Part shown: one piece after another, positions 16,896 through 27,016 of the stretch
Layout of the letters: each line of letters begins with the position of its first letter
How positions within the stretch are numbered: the stretch's first letter is position 1
Origin: Devosia neptuniae
GTDB lineage: Bacteria; Pseudomonadota; Alphaproteobacteria; Rhizobiales; Devosiaceae
Reading direction: 5' to 3'
Length of the DNA: 64,000 nt
Assembly: GCF_025452235.1 (NCBI RefSeq)
Contig: NZ_CP104965.1
Location: forward strand, 806,001 to 870,000
Position numbers and translations under genes: made by a program
Notes under the pieces: generated by a model
The model's input: the letters and a program-made list of their open reading frames with translations, nothing else
What the model was told of the DNA's origin: nothing
Database searches by the model: none

Positions 16896-19846
16896 CAGCG
16901 GACCTCCTCCGGCTTGGGCGGCGCTTCCTCGCGCACCACGGCCGGCCGCCGCGAGACGCGGGGAGCGCGGACCGATTGGTGGGCGAGCGCGATCAGGATG
17001 AGGACGGTGGCACCGACGACGAGGGTAAAGACCCCCAGATCAAAGATCAGCGCGGAGGCCATGGGCACCCGGCCGATAAAGGGGATTTCGGCATATTGGA
17101 AGGCCGTGGTCATGAAGGGATAACCGAACAGCCAGGAGCCCAGGCCCGTGGCCAGCGCGATCAGCAGGCCCATGCCGATCCAGCGGATGGGCAGGATCCG
17201 CAGGCGTTCTTCCACCCAGCGGGTGCCGCCGGCCATATATTGCAGGATGAAGCCGATGGACATGATGATCCCCGCGGCGAAGCCGCCGCCGGGCTGGTCA
17301 TGGCCGCGCATGAAGATATGCAGCGCCAGCACGATGATGACCGGGAACAGCCATTGCATGATGACGGCGGGGATCATCAGATATTCGTTGATCGTGTCGC
17401 CGGAATTGCGATCGGGACGCTGATCGTCGAAGGCGTTCTGGATGCGTTGCTGCTCGGGCTTTTCGATGGAATCGGAAGCCGGACGGAAGCGGCGCAAGAG
17501 GGCGAAGACGGTGAGCGCCACAATGCCGAGCACGGTGATTTCGCCAAAGGTGTCGAAGCCGCGGAAATCCACCAGCATGACATTGACCACATTGGTGCCG
17601 CCGCCGAGCTTGTAGGAATTTTCGAGGAAGAAGTCGCCAATCCCCTGCCCTGCGGGCCGCGTCATGATGGCATAGGACATCAGCGCCATGCCGCAACCGG
17701 CCACGATGGCGAGGCCCAGATCTCGGATGCGGCGGAAGCGGGCCTTGCGCGAGAGCGTATCGTCGCTGTCGAACTCGACGCGCTTGGGCAGCCAGCGCAG
17801 ACCGAGCAGGATCAGCACCGTGGTGACGATCTCGACCAGCAATTGGGTGACCGCCAGATCGGGCGCGGAGAACCAGACAAAGGTGATGCAGGTGACCAGC
17901 CCCGCGCCACCCAGCAACACCAGCGCCACCAGACGGTGGAACTTGGCCTGATAGGTCGCGGCAATGGCGCAGACAATGCCCACGCCCCAGACCAGCGCGA
18001 AAGCCGGATCGAACGGGGTGGGCGGCAGGGCCAATTGCCCGACGCCGGCGGACAGGGGAATGGCGGCAGCGATGACGGCCAGGGCCACCAGCAGAGCCAG
18101 TTGCGGCTGCAGGCGGCGCGTGCCGAGAAGTTTTTCCAGTGCCTTGGCCCATTTCCAGGAAATGGTGACCAGCACGCGCTCGAAAATGCGCTGCCCCTTG
18201 AGATTGCGGATCAGCGGGGGGCCTTCAATGCCGCGCGCCAGATATTTGTAGAGCGCCAGATACAGCAGCACGCCGCCGACCAGGGCGATGGCGCTCATGG
18301 CGAGCGGGATGTTGAATCCGTGCCAGATCGATAGGCTGTAATAAGGTGTGTCGGGGCCGACCACCGAGACTACGGCTGCGGCGAGGAATGGCGCGATGGT
18401 GATGCCAGGAATGATGCCGACCAAGAGGCAAAGCAGGACCAGGATTTCGATGGGCCGGCGCATCAATGCGGGCGGCTCATGCGGCACGCGATCAAGCCCC
18501 GTCGGGGCGGGGCCGAAGAATACGCCATGCACGAAGCGCAGCGAATAGACGACGCTGAACATGCCCGCGATGGTGGCGCCGATCGGCAGGGCCAGATTGA
18601 CGAAGGGATTGGCGTCGCGCAGGGCCGTTTCGGTGAAGAACATTTCCTTGGAGAGGAACCCGTTCAGCAGCGGCACGCCGGCCATGGCGGCGCTGGCAAC
18701 CATGGCCAGGGTCGCCGTGAACGGCATGAAGCGGAAGAGGCCGCTGAGCTTTCTGATGTCTCGCGTGCCGGTCTCATGGTCGATAATGCCGGCGGCCATG
18801 AACAGCGAGGCCTTGAAGGTAGCGTGATTGGCGATGTGGAAGATCGCGGCCACGGCGGCCAACGGACTGCTCATGCCCAAAAGCGTCGTGATCAGGCCCA
18901 GATGGCTGATGGTCGAATAGGCGAGCAGGCCTTTGAGATCGGTCTGGAAGATGGCGATATAGGCGCCCAGCATCAGCGTGGTGAGGCCGGCAAAGGTGAC
19001 GATCCAGAACCAGGCATCGGTGCCCGCCATGACCGGCCAGAAGCGGACCAGGAGGAATACGCCGGCCTTCACCATGGTGGCCGAGTGCAGATAGGCCGAA
19101 ACCGGGGTGGGCGCTGCCATGGCGTGGGGCAGCCAGAACTGGAAGGGGAATTGGGCGCTTTTGGTCAGGGCGCCCAGCAGCACCAGCAGCAGAGCCGGCA
19201 CATAGAGCGGGTGCGATTTGATGAGATCGCCCGAGGCCAGCACGACATCGAGATCGTAGCTGCCCACGATATGGCCGATGATCAGCATGCCCAGCAATAG
19301 GCCCAGCCCACCCAGCCCGGTGACGGTCAGCGCCATGCGGGCGCCGTCACGGGCCTGAACCAGGTGAAACCAATAGCCGATCAGCAGGAACGAGGTGATG
19401 CTGGTGAGTTCCCAGAACACCACGAGCTGCACGAGATTTCCCGACAGCACCACGCCCAGCATCGAGCCCATGAAGGCGAGGAAAAACGCGAAGAAGCGCG
19501 GCACCGGGTCCTTGGGGGACATGTAATAGCGCGCATAGAGCACGACCAGGAGCCCGACGCCGGTGATCAGCAGGCAGAACAGCCAGGCAAAGCCATCGAT
19601 GCGGAAGATGAGATTAAGGCCAAGCTCGGGAATCCAGGAGATTTCCTGGCGCAGCACGCCGCCATCGGTGACCTGGGGATACAGCCAGATGGTAACGGCG
19701 AGGCCAAATATAGCGACAGCGGCGGAGAGCCAGGCTTCGGCATTGCGCGCAGATTGCGGCAACAGGGCCGCCACAAGGCTGGCAATGAAGGGCACAACAA
19801 CAATTGCGATCAGGAATATCGAAGACGCCATTGTCGCGTGGCACAC
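16895..19846 (-). CDS. mrpA: Mrp cation/proton antiporter, fused subunits A and B
   Basis: A 983-residue fusion. Roughly the first 770 residues are MrpA (NuoL-like), with the TSFLLIGYW region, a conserved lysine helix and FQFWLPHAMAAPTPVSAYLHS. The last 170 or so are MrpB-like, starting at NEYLMIPAVIMQWLFPVIIV with the HDQPGGGFAAG signature. The fusion is usual in alphaproteobacterial Mrp/Pha systems. The complex exchanges Na+ (or K+) for protons and supports alkali and salt tolerance. An ATG five codons in (MASSIF) is an alternative start. It is the first gene of the operon. Confidence 0.92.
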   Translation of the reverse strand: MCHATMASSIFLIAIVVVPFIASLVAALLPQSARNAEAWLSAAVAIFGLAVTIWLYPQVTDGGVLRQEISWIPELGLNLIFRIDGFAWLFCLLITGVGLLVVLYARYYMSPKDPVPRFFAFFLAFMGSMLGVVLSGNLVQLVVFWELTSITSFLLIGYWFHLVQARDGARMALTVTGLGGLGLLLGMLIIGHIVGSYDLDVVLASGDLIKSHPLYVPALLLVLLGALTKSAQFPFQFWLPHAMAAPTPVSAYLHSATMVKAGVFLLVRFWPVMAGTDAWFWIVTFAGLTTLMLGAYIAIFQTDLKGLLAYSTISHLGLITTLLGMSSPLAAVAAIFHIANHATFKASLFMAAGIIDHETGTRDIRKLSGLFRFMPFTATLAMVASAAMAGVPLLNGFLSKEMFFTETALRDANPFVNLALPIGATIAGMFSVVYSLRFVHGVFFGPAPTGLDRVPHEPPALMRRPIEILVLLCLLVGIIPGITIAPFLAAAVVSVVGPDTPYYSLSIWHGFNIPLAMSAIALVGGVLLYLALYKYLARGIEGPPLIRNLKGQRIFERVLVTISWKWAKALEKLLGTRRLQPQLALLVALAVIAAAIPLSAGVGQLALPPTPFDPAFALVWGVGIVCAIAATYQAKFHRLVALVLLGGAGLVTCITFVWFSAPDLAVTQLLVEIVTTVLILLGLRWLPKRVEFDSDDTLSRKARFRRIRDLGLAIVAGCGMALMSYAIMTRPAGQGIGDFFLENSYKLGGGTNVVNVMLVDFRGFDTFGEITVLGIVALTVFALLRRFRPASDSIEKPEQQRIQNAFDDQRPDRNSGDTINEYLMIPAVIMQWLFPVIIVLALHIFMRGHDQPGGGFAAGIIMSIGFILQYMAGGTRWVEERLRILPIRWIGMGLLIALATGLGSWLFGYPFMTTAFQYAEIPFIGRVPMASALIFDLGVFTLVVGATVLILIALAHQSVRAPRVSRRPAVVREEAPPKPEEVR

Positions 19847-20244
19847 TCATGAAAAAGGTGGATGGGACGGCTCCGGGCCGCAGGTTCTTGTTTCGCCTAT
19901 GAATCTACTGCCGCGCAACTCCCAAATTTGTCGCGGCCGGTTTTTCTTTTGTGCGGCGCGGCGCCATAAGATCGGGGCAAGATTGCGCTTACCTTGCAAT
20001 GCACCGGCTGGCGGCGCATAATCGGGGACGTTTTCAGCCATCATTGGCGACCTGATGCTGCCGGCATGCCGGTTGTTTAGCGATCCTTAAAACTTGCGAA
20101 CGTTCTCGACCCCGCAGTGCATCTTGCCGCGGGGAACCTGCCGGGCATTCCGGCGCGGCCCTTGGCAAAGCGCCATGGACCAGCCGATCGTCACACAACA
20201 GCGCTGCGGGTAGCCGCACGGCACCCATTGGAGTCCAAGCCGAC
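19847..20244. other. Intergenic region upstream of mrp operon and small gene
   Basis: About 400 bases between the divergent mrpAB gene and the small gene at 20245. No frame on either strand looks coding. It presumably contains promoters for both directions, but I see no unambiguous promoter pair or riboswitch. Confidence 0.4.
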
Positions 20245-20436
20245 ATGCACAAATTCAAGATCGGTGAGGTCCTCGACCTTCTGCCCAGCCATGGCAGCAG
20301 CTCGCGCCGGGCCGGGGAATGCAAGATCGTCGCCCTACTGCCCTTTGAAGGCCACGTCGTGCAGTACAAGGTGCAGGCCAAGACCGAGAGCCATCTGCGC
20401 ATCGTCAGCGAGAGCGATTTGCGGCCGACCCAGTAG
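20245..20436 (+). CDS. Small conserved hypothetical protein
   Basis: A 63-residue protein, MHKFKIGEVLDLLPS at the start and a C-terminal RIVSESDLRPTQ. This matches my recollection of a small cytoplasmic protein family widespread in Hyphomicrobiales, which begins with a K-F-x-x-G-x-x-V-D-L pattern and ends VVSESDL. No function is known. It has no membrane segment, stands alone and has a weak RBS. Confidence 0.65.
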   Translation: MHKFKIGEVLDLLPSHGSSSRRAGECKIVALLPFEGHVVQYKVQAKTESHLRIVSESDLRPTQ

Positions 20437-20772
20437 GCCTCAGGACCAGTCGGTATTCGGCTGATGCTGGCCTGCAGAAAATGCAGATATACGGGATATT
20501 AAGCCCAATCATCCGATAGTGGCCCTCGGGCCGGTTTAAGCGCGCCCATATTGAACTGGGCGGGCTTGGCCTTGCCGCGTTTTGCGACATGGCAGGCCAG
20601 CCGCGACGATTGCGCCGCGGGCGATTGCTAAAATTGCGCGCGGGGATTTGGGGAAATGCAATTCATTTGAGGGCTAGCTGACAAGCGCGTTGCGGGGCAT
20701 CGGCCAAAATCCTGCTCACACATGCGCATCGCGACCCCTCGGGTGAGTTTCTGAGAGTGAGTTACTGATCGA
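20437..20772. other. Intergenic region upstream of motA
   Basis: About 335 bases without a credible gene on either strand. The last 50 bases before the motA ATG contain GAGAGTGAG, a possible weak ribosome binding site. No flagellar class promoter is obvious. Confidence 0.35.
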
Positions 20773-21636
20773 ATGCGCCTCATTATCGGCATCGTTATCG
20801 TCATCGGCAGCGTGCTGGGTGGATTTGCAGCCATTGGCGGCCACATGGCCGTGCTGTTTCAACCATTCGAATTCGTGATCATTCTGGGCGCGGCCATCGG
20901 CGCCTTCATCATCGGCAATACCGGGCCGGTGCTGAAGCAGACGCTGGGCTCGCTCGGCACCCTGTTCAAGGGCGCCCGCTATAACAAGGCGGCCTATGTG
21001 GAGCTGCTGGGCATGCAGTTCACCCTGTTCAAGCTGATCCAGGCCAAGGGCGTGCTCGCTATCGAGCAGCATATCGAAAATCCGCGTGAATCGACGCTGT
21101 TCAACCGCTTCCCCACCTTTGCCGGCAATCACCACGCGGTGGAATTCGTCTGCGACTACATGCGCATGGTGACCCTGGGCACCAACAACGTGCATGAAAT
21201 GGAAGCCTTGATGGATGAGGAACTCGAGACCCATCATCAGGAGCGCCACCGGGTGGTCGGGGCCGTGCAGGCGCTGGCCGACGGCACGCCGGCATTGGGC
21301 ATCGTTGCGGCCGTTTTGGGTGTGATCCACACCATGGGCGCGATCAGCGAGCCGCCTGAAGTGCTGGGCCATATGATTGGCGGCGCCCTGGTGGGCACGT
21401 TCTTTGGCGTGTTCGTGGCCTATGGGTTTTTTGCACCCTTCGCCCAATCGCTGCGCAATATCTATGAATCGGAAGACAAGTATTTCTTGTCGCTCAAGAC
21501 GGGGCTGCTGGCCCATGTCGCCGGCAATCCACCGGTGATGGCGATCGAATTTGCCCGCAAGATGCTGATGTCGGAAAATCGGCCGACCTTTGCCGAAGTG
21601 GATGCCGCAACGGCCGCCCTACCGGCGGCGATCTAG
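20773..21636 (+). CDS. motA: Flagellar motor stator protein MotA
   Basis: A 287-residue inner-membrane stator subunit with four membrane segments. The N terminus LIIGIVIVIGSVLGGF and the C-terminal pair of helices (PALGIVAAVLGVIHTMG and VGTFFGVFVAYGFFAPF) are typical. The cytoplasmic loop between helices 2 and 3 has the charged ETHHQERHR stretch that contacts the rotor. It forms the proton channel with MotB, encoded twelve bases downstream. No other flagellar genes occur in the window. Confidence 0.93.
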   Translation: MRLIIGIVIVIGSVLGGFAAIGGHMAVLFQPFEFVIILGAAIGAFIIGNTGPVLKQTLGSLGTLFKGARYNKAAYVELLGMQFTLFKLIQAKGVLAIEQHIENPRESTLFNRFPTFAGNHHAVEFVCDYMRMVTLGTNNVHEMEALMDEELETHHQERHRVVGAVQALADGTPALGIVAAVLGVIHTMGAISEPPEVLGHMIGGALVGTFFGVFVAYGFFAPFAQSLRNIYESEDKYFLSLKTGLLAHVAGNPPVMAIEFARKMLMSENRPTFAEVDAATAALPAAI

Positions 21637-21648
21637 GCGGAGACATAA

Positions 21649-22536
21649 ATGGCCGATTACAGCAACCGCCCGATCATCATCAAGAAGGTCAAGAAGGTCG
21701 CACACGCCCACCATGGCGGCGCCTGGAAGATTGCCTATGCGGATTTCGTGACCGCGATGATGGCCTTCTTCCTGCTGCTCTGGCTGATCAGCATGACGAC
21801 GCCCGAGCAAAAGCAGGGCCTGGCCGATTATTTCGCGCCGCCCAATATCAGCGCCAGCAATAGCGGCTCGGGCGGGGTGATGGGCGGTACGGCCATGGAC
21901 AGCGCCGGCGCGCAAATGTCGGGCAGTGTCTCGACCGAGGCCAAGGCCGATGCGCCCAAGCCGCAGGACAGTGTGGAGAGCGGCGCAGCAAACGCGTCTA
22001 GCCAGAGCCAGGCGCAGGCCGATATCAAGGCCAGCCAGAGCCGGGCCTTTCACAGCGCCGCCGCCAGCATCAGGCAGGCCTGGCAGGCTATGCCCGACAT
22101 TACCGAGATTGCCGACAATCTGCTGGTCGAGGAAACGCCGGAGGGGCTCAATATCCAGATCGTGGATCAGGAAGGCCGCCCGATGTTCCCCGAAGGCTCG
22201 AAGTTTCCCTTCGAGCTGACGCGCAAGGCCATAGCCGCGATCGCGCCGATCCTGCAGCAATTGCCCAACCAGATCAGCATTTCCGGGCATACCGCCGCCG
22301 GCGGGGTGTTCAGCAATCCGCGCTATGGCCCATGGGACCTGTCGAGCGACCGCGCCAATGTGGTGCGCTCGATCCTGAGCGAATTCGGGCTGGCCGATGA
22401 CCGTATCGAAGCCGTCACCGGCCGCTCGACCTCGGACCCGTTCTTTCCCAACGATCCCTATATGGCGGCCAATCAGCGGGTGAAGATCACCGTGCTGTAT
22501 GACGCGCCGCCGGTGCCGCCGGATATGGCGTTTTAA
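21649..22536 (+). CDS. motB: Flagellar motor stator protein MotB
   Basis: A 295-residue protein with a short basic cytoplasmic start and one membrane helix containing the proton-carrying Asp32 in AYADFVTAMMAFFLLLW. An Ala/Ser/Gln-rich linker follows, then an OmpA-like peptidoglycan-binding domain (ISGHTAAGG and WDLSSDRANVVRSIL). Its stop overlaps the stop of the convergent kinase gene by four bases, leaving no room for a separate terminator between them. Confidence 0.94.
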   Translation: MADYSNRPIIIKKVKKVAHAHHGGAWKIAYADFVTAMMAFFLLLWLISMTTPEQKQGLADYFAPPNISASNSGSGGVMGGTAMDSAGAQMSGSVSTEAKADAPKPQDSVESGAANASSQSQAQADIKASQSRAFHSAAASIRQAWQAMPDITEIADNLLVEETPEGLNIQIVDQEGRPMFPEGSKFPFELTRKAIAAIAPILQQLPNQISISGHTAAGGVFSNPRYGPWDLSSDRANVVRSILSEFGLADDRIEAVTGRSTSDPFFPNDPYMAANQRVKITVLYDAPPVPPDMAF

Positions 22537-24146
22537 GAAGCAGTCTGGCGGATGGTTCGTCCGACCTGTTGGAGCGCGGCGAAGGCTGTCAGTCGCCGTT
22601 CGTGCCAGGCGGCTAGGTCAGGACTGGGCCGATAGGTTTCTCCGATTTGCGACATGGCGTGCATGGCGGCACCGATATCGGCATAGCGCCCGGCGGCCAC
22701 CGCGCCCAGGATGGCAGAGCCCAGCAGCACCGGTTCTTCGGACTGCGTTGCGGCGATGGTGATGCCGGTGGCGTCGGCCAATATCTGGCGGACCAAGGCG
22801 CTCTGGCCGGCGCCGCCGCTGATGACGATGGTGTCGATGGATGTGCCCTGCTCCGCCATGGCGGCAAGGATCTGGCGGACGCCATAGCCTAGACCGCTTA
22901 TACCGGCGAGATAGAGGCCGACCAGGCTATCCATGCTGCGGTCCATGCCGAGGCCCGCGATCACAGCCTTGGCTTCGGGGTCGGCGAAGGGCGAGCGATT
23001 GCCCAGGAATTCGGGCACGACGTGGATGTCGCCAATCAGCGCGGGTGCGGATGCGGCGCCGCCCCGGCGCTGGGCTTCTTCGGCGAGCCAGGCGACCAGC
23101 GACAGGCCCGCGGATGCAGCGGTCCGGCTGGCTTCGGGCGTGGCGGGATGGAATTGCGTCAATTGCTCGATGGCGGCGCCGGCAGCCGATTGCCCGCCTT
23201 CATTGAGCCACAGGCCCGGCATCATGGCCGAATAATAGGGGCCCCAGACGCCGGGGACGAAACTGGGTTGGGCTGTGGTGGCCATGGTGCAGGCCGAGGT
23301 GCCGAACACATAGGCCATGCGCGACTGCACATCGCCCGCCCCGCCCCGCGCGCCCACCGTGCCGATGCCGCCGGCATGGGCGTCGATCAGGCCAGCGCCG
23401 ACGGCAATGCCTGACGGAAGACCCATAGCCTCAGCTGCGATAGGTGACAGCCCTTGCCCTAGCGCCGTGCCGCCTGGCACGACTTGGGTGCCAATGCGGG
23501 CAAAGCCTTCAAGAGCAAGACTGCCGAGGCCAATGGTCTCGAAATAGCCAGCCTCCCAACGGCCTTCATGGCCCAGATACGTCCATTTGCAGGTCAGCGT
23601 GCAGATGGAACGCGCCAGGCTCCCGGTGGCGCGCCAGGTCAGATAGTCGGCCAGATCGAAGAATTGCCAGGCGGACGCAAAGGTCTGCGGCATGTGCTCG
23701 GCCAGCCAGAGCAGCTTTGGAGTTTCCATCTCGGGCGAGATGGTGCCGCCGACATAGTCGAGCACTGTGTGGCGCGTGGCATTGATGCGCTCGGCCTGGC
23801 CGAGGGCACGGTGATCCATCCAGACGATGATATTGCGGTCGGGATCGCCGGAGGCACCGACGGGTAGTGGCTTGCCGCCTTCGCCCAGGACGACGAGCGA
23901 ACAGGTGGCGTCGAAGCCGATGCCATGGATGGAGGCGGGATCAATCCCCGCAATGTCGATCGCCTCACGCACACTGGCGCAGACGGCTTGCCAGATATCC
24001 TCGCTGGACTGCTCGGCAATGTCGCCGGCTTCCAGATAAAGCGCGATATTGCGTTTGGCCGAAGCCAGCATGATGCCATCGGCGTCGAACACCCCGGCCC
24101 GGGCGCTGCCGGTGCCGACATCGACGCCGATAAAGTGTTCGGCCAT
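22533..24146 (-). CDS. FGGY-family pentulose kinase, probable D-ribulokinase
   Basis: A 537-residue sugar kinase. The N-terminal phosphate-binding segment GVDVGTGSARAGVFD and a C-terminal VISGGAGQSALVRQILAD mark the FGGY pentulose-kinase subgroup that includes D-ribulokinases. It would phosphorylate D-ribulose made by the ribitol dehydrogenase encoded just upstream to D-ribulose 5-phosphate, feeding the pentose-phosphate pathway. It is the last gene of the leftward operon. Substrate choice is inferred from the neighbour. Confidence 0.8.
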   Translation of the reverse strand: MAEHFIGVDVGTGSARAGVFDADGIMLASAKRNIALYLEAGDIAEQSSEDIWQAVCASVREAIDIAGIDPASIHGIGFDATCSLVVLGEGGKPLPVGASGDPDRNIIVWMDHRALGQAERINATRHTVLDYVGGTISPEMETPKLLWLAEHMPQTFASAWQFFDLADYLTWRATGSLARSICTLTCKWTYLGHEGRWEAGYFETIGLGSLALEGFARIGTQVVPGGTALGQGLSPIAAEAMGLPSGIAVGAGLIDAHAGGIGTVGARGGAGDVQSRMAYVFGTSACTMATTAQPSFVPGVWGPYYSAMMPGLWLNEGGQSAAGAAIEQLTQFHPATPEASRTAASAGLSLVAWLAEEAQRRGGAASAPALIGDIHVVPEFLGNRSPFADPEAKAVIAGLGMDRSMDSLVGLYLAGISGLGYGVRQILAAMAEQGTSIDTIVISGGAGQSALVRQILADATGITIAATQSEEPVLLGSAILGAVAAGRYADIGAAMHAMSQIGETYRPSPDLAAWHERRLTAFAALQQVGRTIRQTAS

Positions 24147-24151
24147 ATTTT

Positions 24152-24880
24152 TTACAGATCCGTGCTGTGGGGCAGAATGACGAGGTCGCGAATGGTCACG
24201 TTGCGGGGCCGCGTAAGCATGAACATGACGGCGGCGGCGATCTCGGTCGGCTCGATCAGCCCGCCGGCGGCGAGGGTTTCATCGAGCTTTTCCTTGGGCC
24301 AATCACTGAGCAAAGCCGTCACCACCGGCCCCGGCTGCACCGCGCCGACGCGGATGCCATGCTTGAACACCTGGCGCCGCACTGTATGCACGAAGGCCTG
24401 CACTGCGTGTTTGGAGGCGGTATAGATCGGCTCCCATACGACTGGCACCATGCCCGCTATGGAGCTGGTGACGATGATATCGCCGGTCTTGCGCTCGACC
24501 ATATGCGGCAGCACGGCGTGGACGGTTCGGAACACGGCATTGATATTGAGGTTGAGCATGCGGTCCCAGGCATCGGGATCGCCATCGACCACTTCGCCGC
24601 CGATATAGGAGCCGGCATTGGCGTGGAAAATGTCGAGCTTGCCGGCTTTGTCGAGAATCGCGGGCAGCATGCCGGCAACGCTGGCCGGCTCGGTCAGGTT
24701 GACGACCAGCGGGATGGCCTGGGGGCCGAGTTCAGCGCAGATTTCGCGCAGCCGATCTTCGGCGCGATCGACGAAGAAGACCTGGGCGCCGGCCCCCACC
24801 AGGGCTTTGGCGCATTCCAGCCCGATCCCCGAGGCGGCGCCGGTGATCGCGGCGACTTTTCCTGACAAATCCTGGTCCAT
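24152..24880 (-). CDS. Ribitol 2-dehydrogenase-like SDR
   Basis: A 242-residue classical short-chain dehydrogenase. The cofactor motif TGAASGIG is at residues 13-20, NAG at 88-90, and the catalytic Ser140, Tyr153 and Lys157 appear in TSSIAG and YTASKHAV. The stretch [13 protein letters not shown] and the C-terminal half [20 protein letters not shown] resemble ribitol 2-dehydrogenases, which oxidise ribitol to D-ribulose with NAD+. The ATG at 24880 is chosen because the domain begins there. It lies five bases upstream of the kinase gene. Confidence 0.78.
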   Translation of the reverse strand: MDQDLSGKVAAITGAASGIGLECAKALVGAGAQVFFVDRAEDRLREICAELGPQAIPLVVNLTEPASVAGMLPAILDKAGKLDIFHANAGSYIGGEVVDGDPDAWDRMLNLNINAVFRTVHAVLPHMVERKTGDIIVTSSIAGMVPVVWEPIYTASKHAVQAFVHTVRRQVFKHGIRVGAVQPGPVVTALLSDWPKEKLDETLAAGGLIEPTEIAAAVMFMLTRPRNVTIRDLVILPHSTDL

Positions 24881-24917
24881 TTTCGTGTCTTTCAATGCTT
24901 TGGGGAGGGATGGCCGC

Positions 24918-26162
24918 TCAGGCGCGGCCATGGGAGGCGCGCGAACGGCGGGCCAGGGAGTCGACGATAACCGCGATGGCAAGGACGCCGCCGGTGATCA
25001 TGTAGCGCAGCGAGGAGCTGAGATCGAGCAGGGTCAGCCCGCTGGCGATGGACTGGATGACGATGACACCCAGCAGGGCCGAATAGGCGCTGCCCCGGCC
25101 GCCGAAGAGGCTGGTGCCACCGATCACCGCTGCGGCGATGGCGTTGAGATTGACGTCGCCCGTGCCCGCCTGCTGGCTGGCGGAGGCGAGCCGGGAGGCG
25201 GCCAGAATGCCGCCCAGGGAGGCGAACATGGCGCAGAACACAAAGGCGCTCGTATAGATCGCCTTGACGTTGATGCCGGCGCGGCGGGCGGCTTCGCGAT
25301 TGCCGCCAACGGCGGTCATGGAGCGGCCCCATTGGGTGCGGGTCAGCGCATAATTCATGCCCACGACCAGCACGACGAACAGCCCGAACATCCATGGCAC
25401 GCCACGCGCCTGGTTGAGATAGGCCACGGCCAGTTCGAGCCCGATGGTGACCACGGCGGCGCGCAGGATGACGCCGGTGAGTGAGTGGGCGGAGAGCCCC
25501 GCAGCCCGGCGCCGGGCGGCCGTGCGATAGCCGGTGATCAGCATGGCGAGGCCGGGCAATGCCGCCAGGGCATAGGAGGCCCAGGCCGGCATGGTCAGCA
25601 ATTGGCCGAAATTCACCAGCGGGGAGCCATAGGGCAGATTGATCGAGCCCGTACCGCCGAGCAGGTAAAGCTGGAGGCCCAGCACGGCGAGCAGGCCCGC
25701 CAGAGTGGCGACGAAACTGGGCATACCGAAGCGGTTGTAGAGTTGGGCATAGAGCAGGCCAATCAGCCCGCCGACGACGATGGCGGCGAGAATGGCGAGG
25801 GCCACGGGCCAGCCTTGATTGACCCAAAGCACACCGAGCAAAGCCGAGGAAAAGCCGCTGACCGAGCCGATGGACAGATCGATTTCGCCCACCATCAGCA
25901 TCAGCACTACGCCCAGCGCGATGACGCCGACAGTGGAGGAATCAAAGAGCAGATTGACCAGGTTCGCGCTCGACAGGAAGACCGGGTTGAGCGCGGTGAA
26001 GACCGTCCAGATGACGATGAGGCCCACCACTACCGGCAGCGCACCGAGATCGCCGCTGCGCACCCGATCCCAAAAGGCGCGGATAGCGCCGCTGGCGCCT
26101 TCATCATGCCTGACCCGGATGTCGGCGCGATCGAGCGGGGTGGGGTTTTCCGTGCCGGTCAT
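24918..26162 (-). CDS. Sugar/polyol ABC importer permease (XylH/RbsC type)
   Basis: A 414-residue membrane protein with a charged 30-residue cytoplasmic lead and about ten helices. It has the family segment [16 protein letters not shown] and the EAA-like cytoplasmic loop [15 protein letters not shown]. It forms a homodimeric channel for the sugar delivered by the binding protein in the same operon. It overlaps the ATPase gene by four bases. The length suits XylH-like rather than the shorter RbsC proteins. Confidence 0.88.
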   Translation of the reverse strand: MTGTENPTPLDRADIRVRHDEGASGAIRAFWDRVRSGDLGALPVVVGLIVIWTVFTALNPVFLSSANLVNLLFDSSTVGVIALGVVLMLMVGEIDLSIGSVSGFSSALLGVLWVNQGWPVALAILAAIVVGGLIGLLYAQLYNRFGMPSFVATLAGLLAVLGLQLYLLGGTGSINLPYGSPLVNFGQLLTMPAWASYALAALPGLAMLITGYRTAARRRAAGLSAHSLTGVILRAAVVTIGLELAVAYLNQARGVPWMFGLFVVLVVGMNYALTRTQWGRSMTAVGGNREAARRAGINVKAIYTSAFVFCAMFASLGGILAASRLASASQQAGTGDVNLNAIAAAVIGGTSLFGGRGSAYSALLGVIVIQSIASGLTLLDLSSSLRYMITGGVLAIAVIVDSLARRSRASHGRA

Positions 26163-26947
26163 GGCCGTGCCTCCTCGTTAGTGCGTCGGCCTGCGCGGCG
26201 GGATACGGAATTGTCGGAGGCGCCGGTGATGGCGCCCACCAGGTCCGCATTGGAGGCATCGGGGTAGAAGACACCGCTATTGCGGCCCAGCCGCAGCACG
26301 ACGATGCGGTCGGCGACGGCGCGGACGTCTTCCATATTATGGCTGATCATGACAACGCCCAGTCCCCGATCGCGTACGCGTTCGATGAGGTTGAGCACTT
26401 CGGCCGTCTGGGCCACGCCCAGGGCGGCGGTGGGTTCGTCGAGCAGGATGAGCTTGGGGTCGAGCAGCAGCGAGCGGGCGATGGCGACGGTCTGGCGCTG
26501 GCCGCCCGAAAGGGACGCCACGGCTTCGCGAACGCTGGGGATGCGCGCGGAAAGTTCGTTGAGCAGCTTCCAGGCGCGGATTTCCATGGCCACTTCGTCG
26601 AGCTGGAGCGGGTTGATCTCCTTGCCGAGGAAAATATTGGCGACGACGTCGAGATTTTCGCAGAGCGCCAGATCCTGAAACACGGTGGCGATGCCCAGCG
26701 ACAAAGCCGCGGCGGGATTGGGCAGGCTCACCTCCTTGCCGCCGAAACTGATGGTTCCCGAGCTCGGGGCGTGTACGCCGGAGAGGATTTTGACCAAGGT
26801 GGATTTGCCCGCGCCATTGTCGCCCACCAGGGCCACGACCTCGCCGGCATTCACATCGAGGTCGATATCGGTAAGGGCGGATACGGCGCCGAAATTCTTG
26901 GAAATGCCGCGCAGGCTGAGCACCGGCGCCTGGGAAATATCTGTCAT
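26159..26947 (-). CDS. Sugar/polyol ABC importer ATP-binding protein (single domain)
   Basis: A 262-residue ATPase with Walker A GDNGAGKST at 42-50, signature LSGGQRQ and Walker B LILLDEP. Unlike RbsA or XylG, which carry two ATPase domains in about 500 residues, this has one, the FrcA-like arrangement found in many rhizobial sugar importers; it would act as a homodimer. It is coupled to the permease gene by a four-base overlap. Confidence 0.88.
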   Translation of the reverse strand: MTDISQAPVLSLRGISKNFGAVSALTDIDLDVNAGEVVALVGDNGAGKSTLVKILSGVHAPSSGTISFGGKEVSLPNPAAALSLGIATVFQDLALCENLDVVANIFLGKEINPLQLDEVAMEIRAWKLLNELSARIPSVREAVASLSGGQRQTVAIARSLLLDPKLILLDEPTAALGVAQTAEVLNLIERVRDRGLGVVMISHNMEDVRAVADRIVVLRLGRNSGVFYPDASNADLVGAITGASDNSVSRRAGRRTNEEARP

Positions 26948-26979
26948 GGCTGGGCCTCAATGGGGAGCCGAAAGTCGAT

Positions 26980-27011
26980 CCGCCCGGCCCCCCGGGATGA
27001 GGGCCGGACGG
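26980..27011 (-). promoter_or_regulatory. Strong hairpin after binding-protein gene
   Basis: An 11-bp stem (26980-26990 with 27001-27011; one G-U pair on the leftward RNA) with a ten-base loop follows the binding-protein stop by only five bases. No U-run follows, so it is probably an mRNA-stabilising or partially terminating hairpin that raises binding-protein level relative to the membrane subunits. Confidence 0.6.
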
Positions 27012-27016
27012 GGTGA